Shown: in pieces, positions 27,550 to 35,659 of the stretch
Position numbering within the stretch: position 1 is the first letter of the stretch
How the letters are laid out: the number at the start of each line of letters is the position of its first letter
From: Candidatus Abyssobacteria bacterium SURF_5
GTDB lineage: Bacteria > Abyssobacteria > SURF-5
DNA length: 64,000 nucleotides
Direction: 5' to 3'
Assembly: GCA_003598085.1 (NCBI GenBank)
Contig: QZKU01000026.1
Location: 1 to 64,000 of the forward strand
Program-made: the position numbers and the translations under genes
The notes under the pieces: model-generated
What the model saw: only the letters and a program-made list of their open reading frames with translations
The model's database searches: none
Told to the model about the DNA's origin: nothing

Positions 27550-28367
27550 TTTTTGTAAATGAATTTGCGCTTGTAATTGTTGGTTAAGTTAAATTGATTA
27601 TTCGCTAAAATTAAATGTGGAAGTTCCTCAAAGGATGATATTGTAAAATGTGGACAAATATCCCTTACCGCCGGCATCCAAAATGGCTGAAAGCCACCAG
27701 CGAAATAGATAGTGTAGAATCCAGCTTCCTTAGCAGGCGCTATATCTCGATCAAGCTGGTCTCCGACCATGTAATTTGACTGAGATGCAACATCAAATTC
27801 TGCAAGGATCTCTTGATATATCCTCACTTCTTTCCTTGCAACTAGGATTTTGTGGATGTAATTAGAAAGCTCATACTTATTCAGTAATAATTTGCACTTA
27901 TCCCGGTTACCTTCCGTTAGGATAACCAGAAGCCCACCTCGCTGGTGTAATTTCTTTACGCCCTGACGCACCCCAATCCGTAATGGCGGAATTTCCGATT
28001 TCAGTTTTTTAATGAACAGCATCTCCATTTCGTTAATAAAATCTCGGCCCAGCACATCTGTTCCTGTTCTTACTGCTTCTCTCACCGACACGAGGGGAGA
28101 ATGTCCCGTCAGAGCTAGGGCTAGGGCATTTATTAGCAATCGCGCAGGATATTCCAAATTATAATTATGCAGTCGCGCTAAATTTTGATCCATCCTTCTC
28201 AGAAACGAAAGCTTATCATCCGAGGGAGCAGTAACCTTCAAATGCTTTTCGATCTCGGAAAGCAAAATCAATTGGCTTTTCGCATACACCAAATCAGTAT
28301 CCCATAATGTATTATCTGCATCCAAGACCACTAGCACTTCTCGGTTCCTTTTAGATTTTGCCTTCAT
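27546..28367 (-). CDS. HAD-superfamily hydrolase
   Basis: A 273-residue haloacid-dehalogenase-type phosphatase. Motif I is DADNT (nucleophile Asp16, Asp18), motif II lies in VILTEGNRD, and motif IV is VGDQLDRDI; an insert after motif I (about residues 25-110) would be the cap. It probably hydrolyses a small phosphate ester, perhaps a nucleotide. Start at the internal ATG 28367, which leaves a 20-base gap to the membrane-protein gene; upstream codons overlap that gene. Its stop overlaps the DpdA-like start, so the two are translationally coupled, which suggests a shared pathway such as processing a 7-deazaguanine nucleotide (inference). Confidence 0.78.
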   Translation of the reverse strand: MKAKSKRNREVLVVLDADNTLWDTDLVYAKSQLILLSEIEKHLKVTAPSDDKLSFLRRMDQNLARLHNYNLEYPARLLINALALALTGHSPLVSVREAVRTGTDVLGRDFINEMEMLFIKKLKSEIPPLRIGVRQGVKKLHQRGGLLVILTEGNRDKCKLLLNKYELSNYIHKILVARKEVRIYQEILAEFDVASQSNYMVGDQLDRDIAPAKEAGFYTIYFAGGFQPFWMPAVRDICPHFTISSFEELPHLILANNQFNLTNNYKRKFIYKK

Positions 28368-28387
28368 ATGAACCCTACTTGAAAAAG

Positions 28388-29080
28388 CTACAATGTCTCT
28401 GGGAAAACAAACATCAATCCACAAATGACTATCCACAAAACAAAAACGATTGTACTTAGCCACAACATAAAAACCCCCAGTTGAAGGGTTTGCAGCTTAA
28501 TTCGAATTTTATAAGCTATTAAATAAGCCTCATGAATGTAATGCTTTATATACAGCAATTGAAGTTGATTACTGCAATTGTCGCAAAATGCTGCTGCCCA
28601 ACCTCTGGGGGTAGCCTCAATTATCTTTGGAAAGAACAGGAAGGAGGCTGGATTTTTCAAGTCTGCACTTTTCGGAGGTGAACCTTTCGACCAATCATGA
28701 GGTACGTTAAATCGTGGTCTAACTGACCAAATTATGAAAGAAGCTCCTGAAACTACCAACAGACAGAAGAGACCGAATACGGAATAGAAAAGCCACAATG
28801 TCCAACTCCACATTTGATAATTCATCAATGACCCATTGTCGTCTTTGGGAAGAAGAGCCACAAAAATTGCTCCTGCGAGAGCGCTTAAGAACGCGGTTGC
28901 TGTCAATATCCGGTTGGCCTTTTCGTCTTCATATTCCGTAAGGTGCTTTACCTCCTCGAAAGAGGTTTTCGCAAAACTTAGCAGAGCACCAAGGTCTTCT
29001 CTTGCAGGATCAAGATTCTTCAGTTCTGAAAATATGGGCTCTGAAATCTTCCGGCTTTCAGAAGGGCTAGCCTTAGCCAT
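28388..29080 (-). CDS. multi-pass membrane protein resembling Pycsar TM effectors (DUF5706-like)
   Basis: A 230-residue protein with a soluble head, a YEDEKANRIL motif leading into span 1 (about 58-78), span 2 (about 94-120) ending in an IWSVRPR motif, a middle region starting NPASFLFF and ending in an amphipathic helix, and a last span (about 201-226). This order (charged K-A motif before TM1, RPR after TM2, N-P before a polar domain, terminal TM) matches my memory of DUF5706/Pycsar transmembrane effectors, which depolarise the inner membrane on binding a cyclic nucleotide. No cyclase is in the window. The resemblance is by pattern only. GGAGGG precedes the ATG. Confidence 0.55.
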   Translation of the reverse strand: MAKASPSESRKISEPIFSELKNLDPAREDLGALLSFAKTSFEEVKHLTEYEDEKANRILTATAFLSALAGAIFVALLPKDDNGSLMNYQMWSWTLWLFYSVFGLFCLLVVSGASFIIWSVRPRFNVPHDWSKGSPPKSADLKNPASFLFFPKIIEATPRGWAAAFCDNCSNQLQLLYIKHYIHEAYLIAYKIRIKLQTLQLGVFMLWLSTIVFVLWIVICGLMFVFPETL

Positions 29081-29125
29081 TGATCTCTTTGTCCCTCCCT
29101 TGTCTTCCGTTATTCCTTCTCATTA

Positions 29126-30310
29126 TTATGGGACTGTTGGCTTGGATTGCTTTTGAGCAGGACAAAAATTCTTGAAATCACATGCTGTGCAGGTTCTAAT
29201 ATTCTGATTAGTCTTCCAGCATTTTCTGATAGCTACTCCAGCAATTTCTGCAAGCACGGAAGCCTCAATTTCTTCAACAGTTTGATCAAATCTGGATAAA
29301 CTAGCTCCTATCGCACTTTTATTCACGGGAATAATTCTTATTGAGCGATTTTCTTTGAACGTCCTAGAAAGACTAGGTAAATTGCTGCGTCGGTTCCAGC
29401 GTTGGATATTTTCTAGGTCCTTGCCTGTTGCCATTATATCAGTTTGGCCTTGGTTGATATCGTTCTTAAGTGCTAGCATATCTTCAATTGATAAAGCTAA
29501 TTCATTTATATATATGAGTATACCCGCTATTATTTGCTTTGCGCCCACCTGTTGTGATCGTAGCCAGGAATAGGTGAGAATCTGCCATTCGTGATGTTTC
29601 CACGTTTCGTCAACAAAAGAAGGGCGGCGCATGCCTTTGTAATCGACAATGATTTCATATTCATCAAGGGAAGAAACTTTGAAGTAATGCTGAACATCTG
29701 AATGCTGATTCAAATAATGCAGAAGCAGACTTCCAGATGGAGCATTTACAATGCTAACAGAGCTTATGACATCAATAACGCCCTTCATTCCATAATAATT
29801 TGATCTGCTAAGATTGGGATGATAACTTGGCATGTCTCGACTGCACTTCAATTTCACTTCTGCCTCGGCAATTATTGGAAACAGATGCATTCCCCATGTG
29901 TTTATGGCCATTTCTGCTCGCTGGCTAGCAATAAGTTTATGTGGATGATTGGCGTCGGGACAAAACCCTGGTGTCGTTGCAGAAGAATCAAATGGACAAA
30001 AAAGATTTGGCGGAGGTGGAAGACCTCTCGCGATCAATCTATCATTAATTTGCGCTTCGACATTACGGATGTCTGATTCCCATAGCCACGGAAATCTTCT
30101 CTTTTTTGGCTCGTCACGCCATTCACGATACGCCTCTTCCATCAATCCATGGATAAATTCACCAAACCACAACTGAACCGGAGTCGATGGTGGGAGGGAC
30201 CCTTTATTGTAATATCTATACTGAAGGCCGCATGTTAAGAATGCCAACAAGTCACCCGTCAAGCTGTATTCAGGAATACTATACGGTTTTGGTCGTACAG
30301 AAAGAAACAT
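29126..30310 (-). CDS. PD-(D/E)XK nuclease, Cas4/AddB-like with Fe-S cysteines
   Basis: RecB-family nuclease of 394 residues. In order: Cys27 (LTCGLQYRY), His54 in EFIHGLMEEA, Asp180 in GVID, the VDYKG motif (Asp223, Lys225), Gln243 and Tyr247 in WQILTY, and a C-terminal CTACDFKNFC (Cys374, Cys377, Cys383). One early cysteine plus three C-terminal ones is the Fe-S staple of Cas4/AddB nucleases. Expected to cut single-stranded ends generated by the adjacent helicase. The ATG lies six bases after the helicase stop with GAGGTAGGAG, so the two are co-expressed. No other Cas gene is nearby. Confidence 0.8.
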   Translation of the reverse strand: MFLSVRPKPYSIPEYSLTGDLLAFLTCGLQYRYYNKGSLPPSTPVQLWFGEFIHGLMEEAYREWRDEPKKRRFPWLWESDIRNVEAQINDRLIARGLPPPPNLFCPFDSSATTPGFCPDANHPHKLIASQRAEMAINTWGMHLFPIIAEAEVKLKCSRDMPSYHPNLSRSNYYGMKGVIDVISSVSIVNAPSGSLLLHYLNQHSDVQHYFKVSSLDEYEIIVDYKGMRRPSFVDETWKHHEWQILTYSWLRSQQVGAKQIIAGILIYINELALSIEDMLALKNDINQGQTDIMATGKDLENIQRWNRRSNLPSLSRTFKENRSIRIIPVNKSAIGASLSRFDQTVEEIEASVLAEIAGVAIRKCWKTNQNIRTCTACDFKNFCPAQKQSKPTVP

Positions 30311-30316
30311 TTGCTC

Positions 30317-32665
30317 CTACCTCAAATGTGTCAGGTTTTGTAGTCCCCTGCCCCAATGCCAGGTATTACCTCTATCCCATCCGGTGCCGATATTGCGGAT
30401 TCTATTTTTGACGGCATTCAGCCCAACTAGCAAGAGGACATCCTGAGCTCTACTGAAGGCAACAAAGTAATGTCTAATAAGATCGTCAAATGCTCTATCA
30501 AGGGATGAACGTGTTGACGTTCCCAAGGGAGAAAACTGCCTCAATTCATCTTCAATCTTACATGTTTTGCCGCCATCTCTTGGGAATCTCTTAAAAGCCT
30601 GTCGCCAGTGATTTATCCTAAAATCACTTCCTACATCTACAATTACAAATGGGAATTCCAGTCCTTTTGCCTGATGAATTGACATGATATTAACTCTGTC
30701 GCTAGGAAGCGTATCAAGTAGGTCCTCATTGACTTCTATGGCTCCGCTGGCTAATGGAACAAAGATGTTCCAAAGCGCCTCTTTAACAAAAGCGTGCTCT
30801 AGACGGATATCGGCCTTATTTGGGTCGAATAGGATTTCTGCTCCGAAGCTTCCAAACAAACCACTCTGATTGATGGATCTAGTTATAGCTTCAAGATAAA
30901 CCAATCCTTCTATGTCGTCTTGCATGCTAGGTATCCAAGTCACAAGCTTATAAACTAGATCATTCAGTGGGACTCTCTCCTTTTTCTGAATTCTTCTCCC
31001 CAGAGGAATTCGAGATTGCCAAGATTGAACGAACTGTTGAAGATGTTCCTTGTTTGCGAGGTGGTTATTATTGACATAACCCATGGCATGGTCACGCCAC
31101 GAGTTGAATGTGTTGGCCGCTGTCGTCGGCAGATTTGTTAAACTCTTTTGAACGGAACTCCATGGATCAACACATTCCAGAATTAGACCACAAAGCACTT
31201 GCACTTCTGGAATTTGTTGAAGGGGACATCCGCGTGGATTAAAAACTTCAATTCGGGGCGATGCTTCATGTAGTTCAGTTCGTAGGAGAAAGGGAAGTCG
31301 CGGTCTATCAGAGTAATCAAATTCTTGCGGAGAAGAACATAACAAGGCAATATCACCGAGAGAGCCATCTTTGTTCAGCTTAATCGTAGCTGCCTGTCCT
31401 TTTTGGGGGATCCGCAGACCTTGTCCTCTCGACACTTCTTCAATGAGTACAGCCAAATCATGAGCTAACGATCCGACGTCGTCTCTAAACATACCTAGAA
31501 TTGGACATTCTTGTGGTTCTGGAATTTGCCGTACGTGTTTAATTTTAGGTTTAGAGTTTACGCGAGCTTTCTGAAATTGCTGATCCAAGCCAATGAAGTT
31601 ATTTATAAATTCTACGATAGTCGGAGTCGACCGATAATTTAAAGAAAGATATTTTGGAACTGGTTTGAGATTTAAACATTTGGCCATTCTCTTTTCGAAC
31701 GACCGAAATAATTCTACTGTTGCACCGCGAAAGCGGTAAAGCGATTGATCGTCATCTCCGACAACAGTAATGCTTCCCTTGTTAATTAAGGCAGCACGTG
31801 TCAATTCAAAGTATATCTTCTCTTGAAGTAGGTTTGTGTCCTGATATTCATCTATTAGGACGAACTTTATATTTTGAAGAAAGGAGTTTAACTTTTGGGA
31901 AAGAATTTGTTGAAAAAACTCTGCTTCTAATTTTGCAAAATCGTACAAAAGCTTCTTCTGTAATTCTTGATTATATGCAGTGATGGCATCACACGCAATT
32001 TGTGCTCCCAAATGCTGAGCCTTCCGTTGGAATGCAGAAATATCTATTTGGTCATGAAAGAAACGGTCTTTAATTTCTCTTAAAGTAGAACTTAACTCAG
32101 GAACATTTAACCCGAAGGTTCCACCTCTTAAAGAAGCAACATAATTCAGCAGATTTGGGTCCTTGTATCTGCCATTGGAAAAAAGGCCAGTCCGCATCAT
32201 CAAGGCATTTGAAACAAAATCTTGGACTACGATTGGCGCAGGAGCACCAGGAGCGCGATAATTTCCTAAAGTCTCTTCAGCTATGCTGTCCAGAGTTCCT
32301 GTAATAATCCTGTTGAAATCTAGTGACTTCAACCTTGATCTTAACTTCTCGTATGATGAATCCTTTAGGAAAGCAGCACGAAGTTGGTCTCCCCATCCTA
32401 GAATCCTTGACCTAAGTTCAGCGGCAGCTTTACGGGTAAAGGTGGTAACCAATACATTCGAGGGGTCCATTTCATCAAGATATATTAACTTCAGCACTCT
32501 AAGTGTAATGACAGTTGTCTTACCACTGCCCGGTCCCGCGATAAGATAAAGCGAGGAACCTTGAGCAGCCTTAATCGCTTCATATTGGCTAAGATTTTTT
32601 TCTTTTCGTATGTCTCTCTGAATGAAGGTCAATACGGCTTTTTCAAAATCGGGCCAACTAATCAT
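30317..32665 (-). CDS. UvrD/Rep-family SF1 DNA helicase
   Basis: A 782-residue ATP-dependent 3'-5' helicase. Q motif LSQYEAI (Gln27), Walker A GPGSGKTT (about 44-51), motif Ia TFTRKAAAEL, Walker B VLIDEYQDTN, motif III VVGDDDQSLYRFRGA, motif IV LSLNYRST, motif V IMSIHQAKGLEFPFV and motif VI YFVAFSRAQD are all present, so it should be active. It lacks a fused nuclease domain; the next gene supplies one, giving an AddAB-like two-protein layout, though much shorter than AddA. First gene of the island, starting 19 bases after the purL stop. Confidence 0.9.
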   Translation of the reverse strand: MISWPDFEKAVLTFIQRDIRKEKNLSQYEAIKAAQGSSLYLIAGPGSGKTTVITLRVLKLIYLDEMDPSNVLVTTFTRKAAAELRSRILGWGDQLRAAFLKDSSYEKLRSRLKSLDFNRIITGTLDSIAEETLGNYRAPGAPAPIVVQDFVSNALMMRTGLFSNGRYKDPNLLNYVASLRGGTFGLNVPELSSTLREIKDRFFHDQIDISAFQRKAQHLGAQIACDAITAYNQELQKKLLYDFAKLEAEFFQQILSQKLNSFLQNIKFVLIDEYQDTNLLQEKIYFELTRAALINKGSITVVGDDDQSLYRFRGATVELFRSFEKRMAKCLNLKPVPKYLSLNYRSTPTIVEFINNFIGLDQQFQKARVNSKPKIKHVRQIPEPQECPILGMFRDDVGSLAHDLAVLIEEVSRGQGLRIPQKGQAATIKLNKDGSLGDIALLCSSPQEFDYSDRPRLPFLLRTELHEASPRIEVFNPRGCPLQQIPEVQVLCGLILECVDPWSSVQKSLTNLPTTAANTFNSWRDHAMGYVNNNHLANKEHLQQFVQSWQSRIPLGRRIQKKERVPLNDLVYKLVTWIPSMQDDIEGLVYLEAITRSINQSGLFGSFGAEILFDPNKADIRLEHAFVKEALWNIFVPLASGAIEVNEDLLDTLPSDRVNIMSIHQAKGLEFPFVIVDVGSDFRINHWRQAFKRFPRDGGKTCKIEDELRQFSPLGTSTRSSLDRAFDDLIRHYFVAFSRAQDVLLLVGLNAVKNRIRNIGTGWDRGNTWHWGRGLQNLTHLR

Positions 32666-32684
32666 AGATGCACTTTTTACAACC

Positions 32685-35657
32685 TCACCAGTTCAGCGGC
32701 TGCTGCCATGCCCGCTTCAATTGGAATATATCGGCTGAAAGGATCTTTTGTCTGCCATTTTTCAAGACCAGGAGTGGAGATCGTGTTACTTTTCCCGCTC
32801 TGGCAAATGGGACTCCATCCATCATTTGTTCAAACTCTTTCGCTTTTCGAGGAGGAACAGTTATCACGAACCGGCTCTGGGACTCGGAGAATAGCAGGTA
32901 ATCGGCGCGCAGAGGTTCAGGCTGCGGAACGGCGGACAGATCGGCCGTGATGCCGAATCCGCCGGCAAAGGCGCTTTCCGCAAGCGCGACTCCGAGACCG
33001 CCGTCGGAGCAGTCGTGGCACGAGGCGATCAGGCGGCGATCGATCGCATCCGATACTCTTGAATAAATCTGTCTTGCAAGCTGAGAATTCACCCGCGGTA
33101 CTGAATTCCCGATGAACCCGTGGTGCGCGAAGTATTCGCTGCCGCCCAGTTCATTCTTCGTCACGCCGACCACGTATACGAGGTGGCTTGGCCGCTTCAC
33201 GTCCATCGAAACGACTTTGCGCACGTCCTCGATCCGCCCGAGCACCGAGAACAGGAGCGTGGGCGGCACCGATATCTTGATGTCGCCGATCATGTAATCG
33301 TTCTTCATGCTGTCCTTGCCCGAGATGCAGGGAACATCGTACGCCGTACAATAGTCGTAAAGCGCCATGTTCGAACGGACAAGCTGCGCGAGTTTGTAGT
33401 ACCCGTCGGGCGTCTTCTCCGATTGCACAGGATCGGGCCAGCAGAAGTTGTCGAGTCCGGCCAGATACCCAAGCCGGCCGCCGACAGAAATCGCATTTCT
33501 CACCGCCTCGTCGATAGCGCAGGCGGTCATGTGATATGTGTCGAGGTCGCTGTAGCGCGGGCAGATGCCGCTCGCAACGACCACGCCTTCATATGAATCA
33601 TACAGAGGCTTCAGGACGGCTGCATCGCCGGGCCCGTCATTGGAGCTGCCGATAAACGGCTTGAGCGCGCTCAAGCCCTGGACCTCATGATCGTATTGCC
33701 GTACAAACGACTCTTTGCTGCACACGTTCAGCCGCGCCAGCATCTGCTCCAGCAAACGGTTGTAGTCCTGCGGCTCGGGAAGGTCCGGCTCTTCGTGCTT
33801 CGGCGCCTTCCAGCGCGCCTGCAAATTCATTCTCGGCACGCCCTCATGCAGGAAATCCATGTCGAGGTGAGCAACCACCTTACTTTCGTACAGAACCTCA
33901 AATTTGCCGGAATCGGCAAATGTTCCAAGCACCGTCGCTTCGACGTCGCGCCTCCTGGCCAGTTCGAGAAAGCGATCGATCTTTTCGGGATCAACCGCGA
34001 GCGTCATTCGCTCCTGCGCTTCCGATAGCAGGATTTCCCACGGCTGCAGGCCCTTATATTTCAAGGGCGCCTTCTCAAGTTCGATCCGGCATCCGTTGGA
34101 GAAGCGCGCCATTTCGCCGACCGACGACGAAAGGCCGCCGGCGCCGTTGTCCGTGATCGCGCGGTACAATCCCAGATCGCGGGCCTCAAGCAGGAAATCG
34201 GTCATCTTCTTCTGCGTGATCGCGTCGCCGATCTGAACCGCCGACGTCGGCGACTCGCTGTGAAGTTCTTCGGATGAAAAGGTGGCGCCGTGAATGCCGT
34301 CCTTGCCGATCCGACCGCCGGTCATCACGATCAGGTCGCCCGGCAAAGCGGTCTTTTCATGCGCCGGCTCGCCGAGTATCTCCTTCGGCATGAGCCCGCC
34401 TGTCCCGCAGAACACGAGCGGCTTGCCCGCGTAACGGTCGTCAAAGAGGATGCTGCCGTTGACATCCGGAATCCCGCTCTGGTTTGCGCCGTCGCGCACG
34501 CCACGGTGCACGCCCTTGAAGATGCGCTTCGGATGGAGCAGGCGGGGCGGGAGAGGCTTGTCATAATCCGGTGGAGCGAAACAGAACGTGTCCACATTGA
34601 AAATCAGACGACACCCCTTGCCGGTGCCGAAAGGATCACGGTTGACGCCGACGATGCCGGTTACCGCGCCGCCGTATGGATCGAGAGCTGACGGGCTGTT
34701 GTGCGTTTCCACCTTCATGACCAGGTTCCACCTGTCATTGAAGCGGATGACTCCGGCATTGTCGTGGAAAACCGATACCAGCCACGGAACCCGCTTGGAA
34801 ATCTCGTCGGTCGAACGTCTGATATACGTCTTGAACAGGCCGTTGATTTGGCGCCGGCCCTGTTCGTCCTCATAATCGATGAAGGCGTTGAATATCTTGT
34901 GCTTGCAATGTTCCGACCACGTCTGCGCAATGCATTCCAGTTCGACGTCTGTCGGCTGATTCGAAAGTCCGTACCTGCTGCGATCGCGAATCGCGTTTTC
35001 GCTGCGAAAATAATTGCGGATCACCCGCATCTCATCGAGACTGAGCGAAAGGATCCCCTCGCGGCTGATGCGTATCAGCTCCTGGTCGGACACAGCAAGA
35101 TCGAAAGCCTTGACATGGACTGGCTGCGGTGTCCCTGCCAACGGAAGCGGGAGTGAGATGCCGCCGGAACGGCGGAATTCATCGGCGTCGGCGATGCGCC
35201 ACTGTTCGATCAGGCCGTTGGCCAGCAGCCCGCCGGCGATTCTCTCAACCTGAGCCCGCTCCAGGCGGCCCCGCAAAACATATTGTTTGGCGGTGAAGAC
35301 GGTGCTCCCGTCCGCGCGCTCTCCAAAGATATCGATCATCGCCTCGCGCGAAGTCTTGCCTACATTATCGGTGACTCCGGGTTTGAAGCCGATTTCGATG
35401 ACCCACGAGAAATCAGAGGCCAGAGGCTGGTCGAGCGTGGACACATCGATGACGGGATCGGCGAACAGGTGCGTGCGAAGCATGTCGGCGTCGTCGCATC
35501 TCAGGCTGGTCAACAGCGTGTATACCCGTATTAGCCGCGCGTCGTCGACGGCGATATGCAGGTCTTCCACGATATTTTTTCGAATGGCGTCGCCCGCGGC
35601 ATCGAATTGATCGCGCCGCAGCCCGACTTCTATTCTGTAGGTATTAAGATCAATCAC
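32685..35657 (-). CDS. purL: FGAM synthase large subunit with fused PurS-like N-terminus
   Basis: ATP-dependent formylglycinamidine ribonucleotide synthase. The catalytic WSEHCKHK, KVETHNSPS, GIVGVNRD and GRIGKDGIHGATFSS motifs mark the PurL core from about residue 210. The first 170 residues hold two alternating PurS-like segments (IEVGLRRDQFDAAGDAI and VIEIGFKPGVTDNVG), so PurS appears built in while glutaminase PurQ is separate: intermediate between the three-subunit and one-chain enzymes. I choose the GTG at 35657, two bases after the purM stop; the frame continues upstream only through purM coding sequence to a TTG. 990 residues. Confidence 0.94.
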   Translation of the reverse strand: MIDLNTYRIEVGLRRDQFDAAGDAIRKNIVEDLHIAVDDARLIRVYTLLTSLRCDDADMLRTHLFADPVIDVSTLDQPLASDFSWVIEIGFKPGVTDNVGKTSREAMIDIFGERADGSTVFTAKQYVLRGRLERAQVERIAGGLLANGLIEQWRIADADEFRRSGGISLPLPLAGTPQPVHVKAFDLAVSDQELIRISREGILSLSLDEMRVIRNYFRSENAIRDRSRYGLSNQPTDVELECIAQTWSEHCKHKIFNAFIDYEDEQGRRQINGLFKTYIRRSTDEISKRVPWLVSVFHDNAGVIRFNDRWNLVMKVETHNSPSALDPYGGAVTGIVGVNRDPFGTGKGCRLIFNVDTFCFAPPDYDKPLPPRLLHPKRIFKGVHRGVRDGANQSGIPDVNGSILFDDRYAGKPLVFCGTGGLMPKEILGEPAHEKTALPGDLIVMTGGRIGKDGIHGATFSSEELHSESPTSAVQIGDAITQKKMTDFLLEARDLGLYRAITDNGAGGLSSSVGEMARFSNGCRIELEKAPLKYKGLQPWEILLSEAQERMTLAVDPEKIDRFLELARRRDVEATVLGTFADSGKFEVLYESKVVAHLDMDFLHEGVPRMNLQARWKAPKHEEPDLPEPQDYNRLLEQMLARLNVCSKESFVRQYDHEVQGLSALKPFIGSSNDGPGDAAVLKPLYDSYEGVVVASGICPRYSDLDTYHMTACAIDEAVRNAISVGGRLGYLAGLDNFCWPDPVQSEKTPDGYYKLAQLVRSNMALYDYCTAYDVPCISGKDSMKNDYMIGDIKISVPPTLLFSVLGRIEDVRKVVSMDVKRPSHLVYVVGVTKNELGGSEYFAHHGFIGNSVPRVNSQLARQIYSRVSDAIDRRLIASCHDCSDGGLGVALAESAFAGGFGITADLSAVPQPEPLRADYLLFSESQSRFVITVPPRKAKEFEQMMDGVPFARAGKVTRSPLLVLKNGRQKILSADIFQLKRAWQQPLNW

Positions 35658-35659
35658 GG

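Larger units (their letters stand above)
25778..32684. mobile_element. five-gene AT-rich defence-like island inserted between purL and purQ
   Basis: Five same-strand genes (helicase, Fe-S nuclease, membrane protein, HAD hydrolase, DpdA-like transglycosylase) occupy exactly the purL-purQ intergenic position. Hand counts of two 60-base lines inside gave about 42% and 37% G+C, against 65% and 68% for two lines in flanking pur genes. No integrase, transposase, tRNA or flanking direct repeat could be seen, so the entry mechanism is unknown; horizontal acquisition is inferred from composition, content and operon interruption. Confidence 0.7.

Noticed and set aside
28388-29080. Complete Pycsar system
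   Set aside because: Only an effector-like membrane protein is present; no nucleotide cyclase gene exists in the window.
29126-32665. Gabija, DISARM or CRISPR Cas4 assignment for the helicase-nuclease pair
   Set aside because: The nuclease is PD-(D/E)XK with Fe-S cysteines, not the OLD-type of Gabija; no methylase, DUF1998 or cas genes and no repeat-spacer array are present.
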